16,794 bases of DNA from positions 1-16,794 of the forward strand of contig NZ_JBHTJW010000007.1 in the NCBI RefSeq assembly GCF_042676145.1, given 5' to 3'. The notes beneath the pieces were generated by a model that was not told the DNA's origin, made no database searches, and saw nothing but the letters and a program-made list of their open reading frames with translations. Below are positions 3,802-12,945 of this stretch, one piece after another (the first letter of the stretch is position 1; each line of letters starts with the position of its first letter). This stretch comes from Methylophilus glucosoxydans (GTDB lineage: Bacteria > Pseudomonadota > Gammaproteobacteria > Burkholderiales > Methylophilaceae). The position numbers and the translations under genes are program-made.

Positions 3802-6800
3802 ATGAGCTATTCCTTTACCGAAAAGAAACGCCTTCGCAAAAGCTTTGCCAAGCGTGACAGCGTTCAAGAGGTACCTTATCTGCTGGCCATGCAGCTGGAG
3901 TCCTATAAATCATTCCTGCAGGAAAATGTACCAGCGGACCAACGTAAAAACGAAGGTCTAGAGTCGACTTTCCGTTCCATTTTCCCGATTGTGAGTCATT
4001 CAGAGAATGCCCGTCTGGACTATGTGAGCTACCAACTAGGCGCAGAGCCATTTGACGTGAAAGAATGTCAGCAACGTGGGCTGACTTACGCCGTGCCACT
4101 GCGTGTCAAGGTGCGTCTGACTATTATGGACCGTGAAGCGTCCAAACCAACCGTCAAAGAAGTCAAAGAACAAGAGGTCTACATGGGTGAATTGCCGCTC
4201 ATGACCGAAAATGGCTCTTTCGTGATTAATGGTACCGAGCGTGTCATTGTGTCCCAATTGCACCGCAGCCCAGGCGTATTCTTTGAGCATGATCGTGGTA
4301 AAACCCACAGCTCCGGTAAGTTGTTGTTCTCTGCACGGATTATTCCTTACCGTGGCTCCTGGTTAGACTTTGAGTTTGACCCTAAAGATTACCTGTACTT
4401 CCGTGTGGATCGTCGCCGCAAGATGCCAGTGACCATCCTGCTGAAGGCATTGGGCTACACCCCAGAACAAATTCTGGAAACCTTCCACGACACCGACACT
4501 TTCCACATCGGCCCGAAAGGCGTGGAGTTTGAGTTGGTGGCAGACCGCCTGCGTGGTGAAGTGGCCAAATTCGACATTACTGACAAAGACGGTAATGTGC
4601 TGGTTGCCAAAGACAAACGTATCACCGTTAAACATATCCGTGACATCGAAAAAGCGGGCGTAACCACCATGGCGGTACCAACCGACTTTATGATGGGTCG
4701 CGCAGTTGCCAAAAACATTATTGATACTGAAACCGGTGAGCTGATTGCTAACGCCAATGATGAAGTGACACCATCATTGCTTGAAAAATTGGTCGCGGCA
4801 AAGATTTCAGAAATCGACACCATTTACACCAACGACTTGGATCATGGTAATTTCATTTCGCAAACATTGCGCAGTGATGAGATTCCTGACCAGTACAGTG
4901 CACGTGTAGCGATTTACCGCATGATGCGCCCAGGCGAGCCGCCAACCGAAGAGGCTGTAGAGGCCTTGTTTAATGGTTTGTTCTTCTCTGAAGATCGCTA
5001 TGACCTGTCCGTAGTGGGTCGTATGAAATTCAACCGCCGTGCTTATCCAAGCAAGCTGGAAGACCGTTCAGCGACCTGGATGCGTCGTTTCTACGAAAAA
5101 GTCGGCCCACAAGGCGATACCGGTAGCAATGTGCTATCCAACGAAGATATCCTCGCTGTCATTGGCGTGCTGATTGAGTTGCGCAATGGCCGTGGCGAGA
5201 TTGACGATATTGACCACTTGGGTAACCGTCGTATCCGTTCCGTGGGTGAATTGGCCGAGAACCAGTTCCGTGCCGGTCTGGTCCGTGTTGAGCGTGCCGT
5301 CAAAGAGCGTCTGTCACAGGCTGAGTCAGAGAACCTGATGCCGCATGACTTGATCAATGCCAAGCCAGTCTCCAGTGCGATTCGTGAGTTTTTCGGTTCT
5401 AGCCAGTTGTCGCAGTTTATGGACCAGACGAACCCATTGTCCGAGATTACGCACAAACGCCGTATCTCCGCTTTGGGTCCAGGTGGCTTGACCCGTGAGC
5501 GTGCCGGCTTCGAGGTGCGTGACGTACACACCACCCATTATGGCCGCGTGTGTCCAATTGAAACGCCTGAAGGTCCAAACATTGGTTTGATCAACTCACT
5601 GGCGCTGTATGCCCGTACCAACGAATATGGTTTCCTGGAAACCCCTTATCGTCTGGTTGAAGGCAACAAGGTGTCGGGCAAGATTGATTTCCTGTCAGCC
5701 ATTGAAGAAAGCCAGTATGTGATCGCACAGGCTAACACCGAACTGTCTACAGACGGTGGCTTCAAGGAGGAATTGGTCTCTGCGCGTTTCCACAACGAAT
5801 TTACCATGACGCAACCTGAGCGCGTGCAGTATATGGACGTGGCACCAGGCCAGATCGTGTCTGTTGCGGCTTCATTGATTCCTTTCCTGGAACACGATGA
5901 CGCGAACCGTGCCTTGATGGGTGCCAACATGCAACGTCAAGCCGTGCCTTGTCTGCGTGCTGAAAAAGCCGTGGTCGGTACAGGCATTGAGCGTACAGTC
6001 GCGGTGGACTCCGGGACTGTCGTGACTGCCCGTCGTGGTGGCGTGGTCGATTACGTCGACTCAGGCCGTATTGTGATTCGTGTCCACGATGCTGAAGCGC
6101 AAGCCGGCGAAGTGGGTGTGGATATCTACAACCTGACCAAGTACACCCGTTCTAACCAGAACACCAATATTAACCAGCGTCCGCTGGTTAAAGTAGGCGA
6201 TATCATTAGCCGCGGCGACGTGGTGGCGGATGGTGCTTCTACGGATATGGGTGAGTTGGCGCTGGGTCAGAACATGCTGGTTGGCTTTATGCCTTGGAAC
6301 GGTTACAACTACGAAGACTCGATTCTGATCTCCGAGCGCGTAGTGGCTGATGACCGTTACACCTCCATCCACATTGAAGAGCTGTCAGTGGTGGCACGTG
6401 ATACCAAACTGGGACCTGAAGAGATTACCCGCGATATTTCCAACCTGTCCGAGCGCATGCTGGGCCGTCTGGATGACTCCGGGATTATCTATATTGGTGC
6501 CGAGGTGGAAGCGGGTGACGTGCTGGTAGGTAAAGTGACCCCTAAAGGTGAAACCACTTTAACGCCAGAAGAAAAATTGCTGCGTGCGATTTTCGGTGAA
6601 AAAGCGTCTGACGTGAAAGACACTTCACTGCGCGTGCCTTCTGGCATGACCGGTACTGTGATCGATGTGCAAGTGTTCACACGCGAAGGTATCGACCGTG
6701 ATGCCCGTGCGCAACAAATTATTGATGACCAGTTGTCTCACTACAAGAAAGATCTGGGCGACCAGATGCGTATTGTTGAAGACGATACTTTTGGCCGTAT

Positions 6801-7974
6801 CAGCCGTCTGTTGGCGGGTAAAGTGGCCACAGGTGGTCCGAACAAACTGAAAAAAGGCGACACCCTGACTCAGGAATATCTGGAGAGCGTGGGTCGTTAT
6901 GACTGGTTTGACATCCGTTTGAGCGATGAAGAGGCTGCCCGTCAACTTGAGCAGTTGAAAGACAGCTTGAGCCAGGCCCGCATCGAATTCGATAACAAAT
7001 TCGAAGAGAAGAAGCGTAAACTGACACAAGGTGACGAACTGCCACCAGGTGTACAAAAAATGGTCAAAGTCTATCTGGCTGTGAAACGCCGTATTCAGCC
7101 TGGTGACAAGATGGCCGGTCGTCACGGTAACAAGGGTGTGATTTCAAAAATCTGCCCGGTCGAAGACATGCCATACATGGCTGATGGTACACCGCTGGAT
7201 ATCGTGTTGAACCCGCTGGGCGTGCCTTCACGGATGAACATCGGTCAGATTCTGGAAACCCACCTGGGTTGGGCTGCCAAAGGTTTGGGCAAACGCATTG
7301 GCGATATGCTGCAAGCAGAAGCCAAAGTGGCTGAAATCCGAGGCTTCCTGGACAAGATCTATAACAGCAGCACTGGCAAGAAAGAAGACATTGCTGGTCT
7401 GACAGATGTGGAAGTGATTGACCTTGCGCAGAACCTGAAACACGGCGTGCCGTTCGCGACACCAGTGTTTGACGGTGCCGCTGAGTCTGACATTAAAGCC
7501 ATGCTGGATCTGGCTTTCCCTGATGATGACGAGCACACCAAGAAACTGCAGTTCCACGCTGGCAAAACACAGGTCAAACTGTTTGATGGCCGTACCGGTG
7601 ATGCGTTCGAGCGTCCAGTGACTGTCGGTTACATGCACGTGCTGAAACTGCACCACTTGGTCGATGACAAGATGCACGCACGTTCTACCGGTCCTTACAG
7701 CCTGGTGACACAGCAGCCGCTGGGTGGTAAAGCCCAGTTCGGTGGCCAGCGCTTCGGTGAGATGGAAGTGTGGGCACTGGAAGCCTATGGTGCGTCATAC
7801 ACCTTGCAAGAGATGTTGACCGTGAAATCAGATGACGTGAATGGCCGTACCAAAGTGTACGAAAACATCGTCAAAGGTGAGCACAAAATTGATGCGGGTA
7901 TGCCTGAATCATTCAACGTGCTGGTGAAAGAAATCCGTTCACTGGCCATTGATATTGATTTGGACCGTAACTAA
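3802..7974 (+). CDS. rpoB: DNA-directed RNA polymerase subunit beta
   Basis: 1390 residues (E. coli 1342). The beta subunit forms one pincer of the polymerase and much of the active-centre wall and the RNA-DNA hybrid site. Visible landmarks are the N-terminal KKRLRKSFAKR; YRGSWLDFEFDPKDYLYFR in the protrusion and lobe region; the rifampicin pocket at about residues 532-560, with the wild-type residues D541, H551 and S556 (E. coli D516, H526, S531); RVCPIETPEGPNIGLI after it; and GDKMAGRHGNKGVIS at 1101-1115 with the active-site lysines K1103 and K1111. The C-terminal anchor has GGKAQFGGQRFGEMEVWALE. ATG 3802 is preceded by AGGAG (3792-3796) at five bases. An earlier in-frame ATG at 3763 has no such site. 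rpoC starts 23 bases downstream, and the two form one unit. Confidence 0.99.
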   Translation: MSYSFTEKKRLRKSFAKRDSVQEVPYLLAMQLESYKSFLQENVPADQRKNEGLESTFRSIFPIVSHSENARLDYVSYQLGAEPFDVKECQQRGLTYAVPLRVKVRLTIMDREASKPTVKEVKEQEVYMGELPLMTENGSFVINGTERVIVSQLHRSPGVFFEHDRGKTHSSGKLLFSARIIPYRGSWLDFEFDPKDYLYFRVDRRRKMPVTILLKALGYTPEQILETFHDTDTFHIGPKGVEFELVADRLRGEVAKFDITDKDGNVLVAKDKRITVKHIRDIEKAGVTTMAVPTDFMMGRAVAKNIIDTETGELIANANDEVTPSLLEKLVAAKISEIDTIYTNDLDHGNFISQTLRSDEIPDQYSARVAIYRMMRPGEPPTEEAVEALFNGLFFSEDRYDLSVVGRMKFNRRAYPSKLEDRSATWMRRFYEKVGPQGDTGSNVLSNEDILAVIGVLIELRNGRGEIDDIDHLGNRRIRSVGELAENQFRAGLVRVERAVKERLSQAESENLMPHDLINAKPVSSAIREFFGSSQLSQFMDQTNPLSEITHKRRISALGPGGLTRERAGFEVRDVHTTHYGRVCPIETPEGPNIGLINSLALYARTNEYGFLETPYRLVEGNKVSGKIDFLSAIEESQYVIAQANTELSTDGGFKEELVSARFHNEFTMTQPERVQYMDVAPGQIVSVAASLIPFLEHDDANRALMGANMQRQAVPCLRAEKAVVGTGIERTVAVDSGTVVTARRGGVVDYVDSGRIVIRVHDAEAQAGEVGVDIYNLTKYTRSNQNTNINQRPLVKVGDIISRGDVVADGASTDMGELALGQNMLVGFMPWNGYNYEDSILISERVVADDRYTSIHIEELSVVARDTKLGPEEITRDISNLSERMLGRLDDSGIIYIGAEVEAGDVLVGKVTPKGETTLTPEEKLLRAIFGEKASDVKDTSLRVPSGMTGTVIDVQVFTREGIDRDARAQQIIDDQLSHYKKDLGDQMRIVEDDTFGRISRLLAGKVATGGPNKLKKGDTLTQEYLESVGRYDWFDIRLSDEEAARQLEQLKDSLSQARIEFDNKFEEKKRKLTQGDELPPGVQKMVKVYLAVKRRIQPGDKMAGRHGNKGVISKICPVEDMPYMADGTPLDIVLNPLGVPSRMNIGQILETHLGWAAKGLGKRIGDMLQAEAKVAEIRGFLDKIYNSSTGKKEDIAGLTDVEVIDLAQNLKHGVPFATPVFDGAAESDIKAMLDLAFPDDDEHTKKLQFHAGKTQVKLFDGRTGDAFERPVTVGYMHVLKLHHLVDDKMHARSTGPYSLVTQQPLGGKAQFGGQRFGEMEVWALEAYGASYTLQEMLTVKSDDVNGRTKVYENIVKGEHKIDAGMPESFNVLVKEIRSLAIDIDLDRN

Positions 7975-7997
7975 GCCCCGCCATTAGGAGAGTCTCT

Positions 7998-10900
7998 ATG
8001 AAAGCGTTATTAGATTTATTTAAACAGGTTACGCAAGAAGAAGAGTTCGACGCGATCAAGATCGCGCTGGCTTCACCTGAAAAAATCCGTTCATGGTCCT
8101 ATGGCGAAGTGAAAAAGCCAGAAACCATCAACTACCGTACCTTCAAACCTGAGCGGGACGGTTTGTTCTGCTCCAAAATCTTTGGCCCGATCAAAGATTA
8201 CGAGTGCTTGTGCGGTAAATACAAGCGTTTGAAACACCGCGGTGTGATTTGTGAAAAATGTGGCGTTGAAGTCACACTGAGCAAAGTGCGTCGTGAACGC
8301 ATGGGTCACATCGAGCTGGCTTCACCCGTGGCCCACATCTGGTTCCTGAAATCCTTGCCTAGCCGTTTGGGTATGGTGCTGGATATCGCTTTGCGCGACA
8401 TCGAACGTGTGCTGTACTTTGAAGCATTCATCGTGATTGACCCAGGCATGACGCCGCTGACCCGTGGTCAGTTGCTGACTGAAGATGACTATCTGGCCAA
8501 GGTGGAAGAATACGGTGACGAATTCAACGCCGTGATGGGTGCTGAAGCCGTGCGTGAATTGTTGCGCACCATGGACATTGAGCGCGAGATTGAAACATTG
8601 CGTAGCGAACTGTCCGCGACCAGCTCTGAAGCCAAGATCAAGAAGATCGCCAAGCGTCTGAAAGTGCTGGAAGCGTTCCAGAAATCCGGCATCAAGCCAG
8701 AGTGGATGATCCTGGAAATCTTGCCAGTGTTGCCACCAGAGCTGCGTCCATTGGTCCCATTGGATGGCGGCCGCTTTGCGACCTCAGATTTGAACGACCT
8801 GTATCGCCGTGTGATCAACCGTAACAACCGCTTGAAGCGTTTGTTAGAGTTGAAAGCGCCTGAAATCATCGTCCGTAACGAAAAACGTATGTTGCAAGAG
8901 GCTGTTGACTCTCTGCTGGATAACGGTCGTCGCGGTAAAGTCATGACCGGCGCCAACAAGCGTCCGCTCAAATCACTGGCTGACATGATCAAAGGTAAAG
9001 GCGGTCGTTTCCGTCAAAACCTGTTGGGTAAACGTGTGGACTACTCCGGCCGTTCCGTGATTGTGGTTGGTCCGCAGTTGAAACTGCATCAGTGCGGTTT
9101 GCCTAAGAAAATGGCGCTGGAATTGTTCAAGCCTTTCATTTTCCACAAGCTGGAAGTGTTAGGTCTGGCAACCACCATTAAAGCGGCCAAGAAGAAAGTG
9201 GAAGAGGAAGGACCAGAAGTCTGGGATATCCTCGAGGACGTGATCCGCGAGCATCCGGTGTTGTTGAACCGTGCGCCTACCTTGCACCGTTTGGGTATCC
9301 AGGCATTTGAGCCAGTATTGATCGAAGGTAAAGCGATCCAGTTGCACCCATTGGTGTGTTCAGCCTTTAACGCCGACTTTGACGGTGACCAGATGGCGGT
9401 ACACGTTCCATTGAGTCTGGAAGCACAGATGGAAGCCCGCACCTTGATGTTGGCTTCCAACAACGTACTGTCTCCAGCCAACGGCGAGCCTATCATTGTG
9501 CCTTCGCAGGATATTGTGTTGGGTCTGTACTACATGACTCGCGAAAAAGTGGCTGCACGTGGCGAAGGTATGATCTTCAGTGACATCAAGGAAGTACAAC
9601 GTGTGTACGACCAGGGGCTGATCGATTTGCACGCCAAGATTACGGTGCGTATCCGTGAGTTCGAGATGGATGTGACCGGTCACAAAACCGAGAAATTCAA
9701 TCGGTATAACACCACCGTTGGCCGTGCTTTGCTGTCTGAAATTCTGCCACCAGGCATGCCATACAGCTACATTGACAAGGCACTGAAGAAAAAAGAAATT
9801 TCACGCCTGATCAACGCCAGCTTCCGTAAGGTGGGCATACGTGAAACCGTGATCTTCGCGGATAAACTGATGTACACCGGTTACTCATACGCGACCAAAG
9901 CCGGTATCTCTATCAGCATCAATGACATGTTGGTGCCACCAGAGAAAGAGCAATTGATTGCGGCTGCCGATGCTGAAGTGAAAGAGATCGAAGACCAGTA
10001 TGTGTCCGGTCTGGTGACACAGGGTGAGCGTTACAACAAGGTGGTCGACATCTGGGGTCGTGCCGGTGACAAAGTGGCTGAGGCCATGATGAAGCAGTTG
10101 CGCGAAGAAGATGTCAAGGACGCTGACGGCAACGTGGTCACCAAAGACGGTAAAGCTGTCCGTCAGGAATCCTTTAACGCGATTTACATGATGGCCGACT
10201 CCGGTGCGCGGGGTTCTGCAGCGCAGGTACGTCAGCTGGCTGGTATGCGTGGCCTGATGGCGAAACCAGATGGTTCCATTATTGAAACGCCGATCAAGGC
10301 GAACTTCCGTGATGGCTTGAACGTGTTGCAATACTTTATTTCAACCCACGGTGCGCGTAAGGGTCTGGCCGATACGGCGCTGAAAACAGCGAACTCCGGT
10401 TACCTGACACGCCGTCTGGTAGACGTGACACAAGACTTGGTTGTGACCGAGACGGATTGTGGCACCACCGAAGGCTTGGTCACCAAGGCGCTGGTTAAAG
10501 GCGGTGAAGTAGTTGAGCCCTTGCATGACCGTATCCTAGGCCGTACCTCTGCTCTGGATATCTTGCATCCTGAAACACAGGAAGTGGTATTCGCAGCCGG
10601 TACTTTACTGGGTGAAGACGAAGTCGAGAAAATTGATGCCTTGGGCATTGATGAAGTCAAAGTGCGTACTGCCCTGACTTGCGACACGCGTTACGGTATC
10701 TGCGCCAAGTGCTACGGTCGTGACCTGGGTCGTGGCAAGCTGATCAGTATCGGCGAGTCTGTCGGCGTGATTGCGGCACAGTCCATCGGTGAGCCTGGTA
10801 CACAGTTGACCATGCGTACATTCCACATTGGTGGTGCGGTATCCCGTGCAGCTTCTGTGTCACAAGTAGAGAGCAAGTCTAACGGTACGGCTGGCTTCAC

Positions 10901-12257
10901 TTCTACCATGCGTTACGTGACCAACTCACGTGGTGAGCAGATCGTGATTTCCCGTAACGGTGAGGTTGTGATTTCTGACGACAATGGCCGTGAGCGTGAG
11001 CGTCATAAAGTGCCTTACGGTGCGACGCTGACCATCAATGATGGTAAGACGGTTAAAGCGGGTCAGGCCTTGGCGACTTGGGATCCACATACTCGTCCGA
11101 TTATTACCGAGTATGCGGGGCGCGTGAAGTTCGAGAACGTTGAAGAAGGCGTCACGGTTGCTAAGCAGGTGGATGAAGTCACTGGCTTGTCCTCACTGGT
11201 GGTGATTGATCCTAAACAAAGAGCGGGCTCGACTAAAGGCTTGCGTCCACAGGTGAAATTGCTGGATGCAAATGGTGTGGAAGTGAAAATTGCCGGTACT
11301 GAAACGCCGGTAAACGTCACCTTCCAGCTGGGTTGTATCATTACCGTGAAAGATGGTCAGGAAGTGGGTGTGGGTGAAGTGCTGGCACGTATCCCGCAAG
11401 AATCCTCCAAAACACGGGATATTACCGGGGGTCTGCCACGTGTGGCTGAACTGTTCGAAGCGCGTTCACCCAAAGATGCCGGCATGCTGGCAGAAGTGAC
11501 CGGTACTGTGTCATTTGGTAAGGACACCAAGGGTAAGCAGCGTCTGGTCATTACTGACCTGGACGGTATTACCAGCGAGTTCCTGATTGCCAAGGACAAG
11601 CACGTGACCGCGCACGATGGTCAAGTGGTCACCAAGGGTGAAACGATTGTCGACGGCCCGGCAGATCCGCAAGACATCTTGCGTCTGCAAGGTCGTGAGG
11701 CACTGGCACGTTACATCATTGACGAAGTACAAGACGTTTATCGTTTGCAGGGCGTGAAGATTAACGACAAGCACATTGAAGTGATTGTGCGTCAGATGTT
11801 GCGCCGTGTGAAAGTGCAAGATGCCGGAGATACCAGCTTCATCCCGGGTGAGCAGGTAGAACGTGCAGACTTGTTGACTGAAAACGAACGCGTCATTGCC
11901 GAAAACAAACGTCCCGCAACTTTCGAGTACGTATTGCTGGGGATTACCAAGGCATCGCTGTCTACGGACTCCTTCATCTCTGCCGCATCCTTCCAGGAAA
12001 CGACAAGAGTGTTGACCGAGGCTGCGATCTTGGGCAAACGCGACGATCTGCGTGGCTTGAAAGAAAACGTGATTGTCGGCCGTCTGATTCCAGCCGGTAC
12101 CGGTTTGGCGTATCACGAGTCTCGCAAGCGTGCAGCAATCGCGTCGTTGACGCCAAATGTTGCTGAGCCTTCAGAGGCGATGTTGGCCGCTGAAGCGATG
12201 TTTGCACCAGAAGAAGTGGTTGAAGAAACCGCAACGGACGACAACGCGACCGAGTAA
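7998..12257 (+). CDS. rpoC: DNA-directed RNA polymerase subunit beta'
   Basis: 1419 residues (E. coli 1407). The beta' subunit is the second pincer and holds the catalytic magnesium. The N-terminal zinc ribbon has C70, C72, C85 and C88. The catalytic NADFDGD motif places the magnesium ligands at D460, D462 and D464, the same numbers as in E. coli. The second zinc site is C821, C895, C902 and C905. The stretch from MADSGARGS (732) through FISTHGARKGL covers the F loop and bridge helix. The trigger helix GTQLTMRTFH has Q936, M939, R940 and H943. It is followed by a long beta-rich insertion of the SI3 type found in Proteobacteria, then TRDITGGLPRVAELFEAR. The C-terminus is acidic. AGGAG (7986-7990) lies seven bases before the ATG. 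An inverted repeat follows the gene. Confidence 0.99.
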   Translation: MKALLDLFKQVTQEEEFDAIKIALASPEKIRSWSYGEVKKPETINYRTFKPERDGLFCSKIFGPIKDYECLCGKYKRLKHRGVICEKCGVEVTLSKVRRERMGHIELASPVAHIWFLKSLPSRLGMVLDIALRDIERVLYFEAFIVIDPGMTPLTRGQLLTEDDYLAKVEEYGDEFNAVMGAEAVRELLRTMDIEREIETLRSELSATSSEAKIKKIAKRLKVLEAFQKSGIKPEWMILEILPVLPPELRPLVPLDGGRFATSDLNDLYRRVINRNNRLKRLLELKAPEIIVRNEKRMLQEAVDSLLDNGRRGKVMTGANKRPLKSLADMIKGKGGRFRQNLLGKRVDYSGRSVIVVGPQLKLHQCGLPKKMALELFKPFIFHKLEVLGLATTIKAAKKKVEEEGPEVWDILEDVIREHPVLLNRAPTLHRLGIQAFEPVLIEGKAIQLHPLVCSAFNADFDGDQMAVHVPLSLEAQMEARTLMLASNNVLSPANGEPIIVPSQDIVLGLYYMTREKVAARGEGMIFSDIKEVQRVYDQGLIDLHAKITVRIREFEMDVTGHKTEKFNRYNTTVGRALLSEILPPGMPYSYIDKALKKKEISRLINASFRKVGIRETVIFADKLMYTGYSYATKAGISISINDMLVPPEKEQLIAAADAEVKEIEDQYVSGLVTQGERYNKVVDIWGRAGDKVAEAMMKQLREEDVKDADGNVVTKDGKAVRQESFNAIYMMADSGARGSAAQVRQLAGMRGLMAKPDGSIIETPIKANFRDGLNVLQYFISTHGARKGLADTALKTANSGYLTRRLVDVTQDLVVTETDCGTTEGLVTKALVKGGEVVEPLHDRILGRTSALDILHPETQEVVFAAGTLLGEDEVEKIDALGIDEVKVRTALTCDTRYGICAKCYGRDLGRGKLISIGESVGVIAAQSIGEPGTQLTMRTFHIGGAVSRAASVSQVESKSNGTAGFTSTMRYVTNSRGEQIVISRNGEVVISDDNGRERERHKVPYGATLTINDGKTVKAGQALATWDPHTRPIITEYAGRVKFENVEEGVTVAKQVDEVTGLSSLVVIDPKQRAGSTKGLRPQVKLLDANGVEVKIAGTETPVNVTFQLGCIITVKDGQEVGVGEVLARIPQESSKTRDITGGLPRVAELFEARSPKDAGMLAEVTGTVSFGKDTKGKQRLVITDLDGITSEFLIAKDKHVTAHDGQVVTKGETIVDGPADPQDILRLQGREALARYIIDEVQDVYRLQGVKINDKHIEVIVRQMLRRVKVQDAGDTSFIPGEQVERADLLTENERVIAENKRPATFEYVLLGITKASLSTDSFISAASFQETTRVLTEAAILGKRDDLRGLKENVIVGRLIPAGTGLAYHESRKRAAIASLTPNVAEPSEAMLAAEAMFAPEEVVEETATDDNATE

Positions 12258-12293
12258 TTTTAGGCTTTTCCGGTCGTCAGGCCGGGCAATAAA

Positions 12294-12333
12294 CAAGGGG
12301 TGTCCAAGTATGAATAATGCTTGACACCCCTTG
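12294..12333 (+). terminator. Long inverted repeat after rpoC, overlapping the str promoter
   Basis: CAAGGGGTGTC (12294-12304) pairs perfectly with GACACCCCTTG (12323-12333). After one bulged C, AAGTAT (12306-12311) pairs with ATGCTT (12317-12322), leaving loop GAATA: 17 pairs in all. ACTCGTTTATT follows, which is only moderately U-rich. It is the best candidate for the end of the rpoBC message, or for a stabilising 3' hairpin. Its 3' arm contains TTGACA, the -35 box of the next promoter. A smaller hairpin, CCGGTC-GTCA-GGCCGG (12270-12285), lies upstream without a U-tract. Confidence 0.55.
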
Positions 12334-12349
12334 ACTCGTTTATTAAAAT
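12321..12349 (+). promoter_or_regulatory. Sigma-70 promoter of the str operon
   Basis: TTGACA (12321-12326), a 17-base spacer and TAAAAT (12344-12349): a perfect -35 box and a 5/6 -10 box at optimal spacing. Transcription should begin near 12355-12357. The bases after the -10 box, GCTGGG, form a GC-rich discriminator of the kind found in promoters repressed by ppGpp/DksA during the stringent response. This would drive rpsL-rpsG-fusA-tuf with a 5' leader of about 108 bases. The boxes are seen; activity and stringent control are inferred. Confidence 0.8.
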
Positions 12350-12368
12350 GCTGGGTTTCTCAGAATAG

Positions 12369-12387
12369 CCTTATTGTCTCAATAAGG
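12369..12387 (+). other. First leader hairpin of the str operon
   Basis: CCTTATTG (12369-12376) and CAATAAGG (12380-12387) form a perfect 8-bp stem with loop TCT, about 14 bases from the predicted transcript start. TGTTATTGTT follows, which is U-rich but interrupted. It could protect the 5' end or pause polymerase. Confidence 0.45.
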
Positions 12388-12403
12388 TGTTATTGTTGAT
12401 ATG

Positions 12404-12443
12404 CCGCCAGTCCTGAGTTTCCTGCTCAGTTGGTGGATTTTTT
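12404..12443 (+). terminator. Terminator-like hairpin in the rpsL leader (possible attenuator)
   Basis: CCGCCAG (12404-12410) pairs with TTGGTGG (12430-12436). After a TC bulge, CTGAG (12413-12417) pairs with CTCAG (12425-12429), with loop TTTCCTG. An A and then six T residues (12438-12443) follow, so it has the form of a Rho-independent terminator. It lies downstream of the promoter and ends 20 bases before the rpsL ATG. The message must therefore pass it before rpsL is transcribed, unless it instead ends read-through from rpoC. Confidence 0.55.
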
Positions 12444-12463
12444 AAGGTGAAGAGGTTAAGGCA

Positions 12464-12847
12464 ATGCCAACCATTAATCAGTTAGTACGTAAACCACGCG
12501 TTAAAGTGGTAACCAAGAGCAAGGTTCCAGCCCTGGAATCCTGCCCACAAAAGCGTGGTGTATGTACCCGTGTGTACACCACTACTCCTAAAAAGCCAAA
12601 CTCCGCGTTGCGTAAGGTTGCCAAAGTGCGCCTGACTAACGGTTACGAAGTCATTAGCTACATCGGCGGTGAAGGCCATAACCTGCAAGAGCACTCTGTG
12701 GTACTGATTCGCGGTGGTCGTGTAAAAGACTTGCCAGGTGTGCGTTACCACATGGTGCGCGGTAGCTTGGATACGGCTGGTGTGAAAGATCGTAAACAGT
12801 CACGTTCCAAATACGGTGCTAAACGTCCTAAAGAAGCTAAAGCTTAA
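12464..12847 (+). CDS. rpsL: 30S ribosomal protein S12
   Basis: 127 residues (E. coli 124). S12 sits at the decoding centre and controls tRNA selection accuracy; it is the classical streptomycin-resistance locus. The sequence shows NQLVRKPR, CPQKRGVCTRVYTTTPKKPN with K43/K44, and GGRVKDLPGVRYH with K88 and the D89 that is methylthiolated in E. coli (numbers include Met). All these residues are the drug-sensitive wild type. The C-terminus is a few residues longer than in E. coli (AKRPKEAKA). AGAGG (12451-12455) lies eight bases upstream of the ATG. First gene of the str operon; it has its own promoter and leader, separate from rpoBC. Confidence 0.98.
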   Translation: MPTINQLVRKPRVKVVTKSKVPALESCPQKRGVCTRVYTTTPKKPNSALRKVAKVRLTNGYEVISYIGGEGHNLQEHSVVLIRGGRVKDLPGVRYHMVRGSLDTAGVKDRKQSRSKYGAKRPKEAKA

Positions 12848-12945
12848 TTTGTTAAGTTGGTTTCGGACATTGGTCCAATTTTTAATAGCGGCTGAAATGC
12901 CTTGCAGTGTTGTAGCTAGCAAAATTTAATTGAAAGAGAATAGTT
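12848..12945 (+). other. rpsL-rpsG intergenic region, possible S7 regulatory site
   Basis: 98 bases without a gene, nearly the same length as the E. coli S12-S7 gap in which S7 binds to repress its own and EF-G translation. A small hairpin GGAC (12865-12868)/GTCC (12873-12876) with loop ATTG is followed by AATTTTT. An alternative TTGG (12857-12860)/CCAA (12875-12878) pairing uses the same 3' arm. The stems are too short to call a terminator. S7 control is inferred only from position. Confidence 0.3.

Noticed and set aside
12270..12285. Hairpin CCGGTC-GTCA-GGCCGG after rpoC as the rpoBC terminator
   Set aside because: It is followed by GCAATAAAC with no U-tract. The longer inverted repeat at 12294-12333 is the better candidate.
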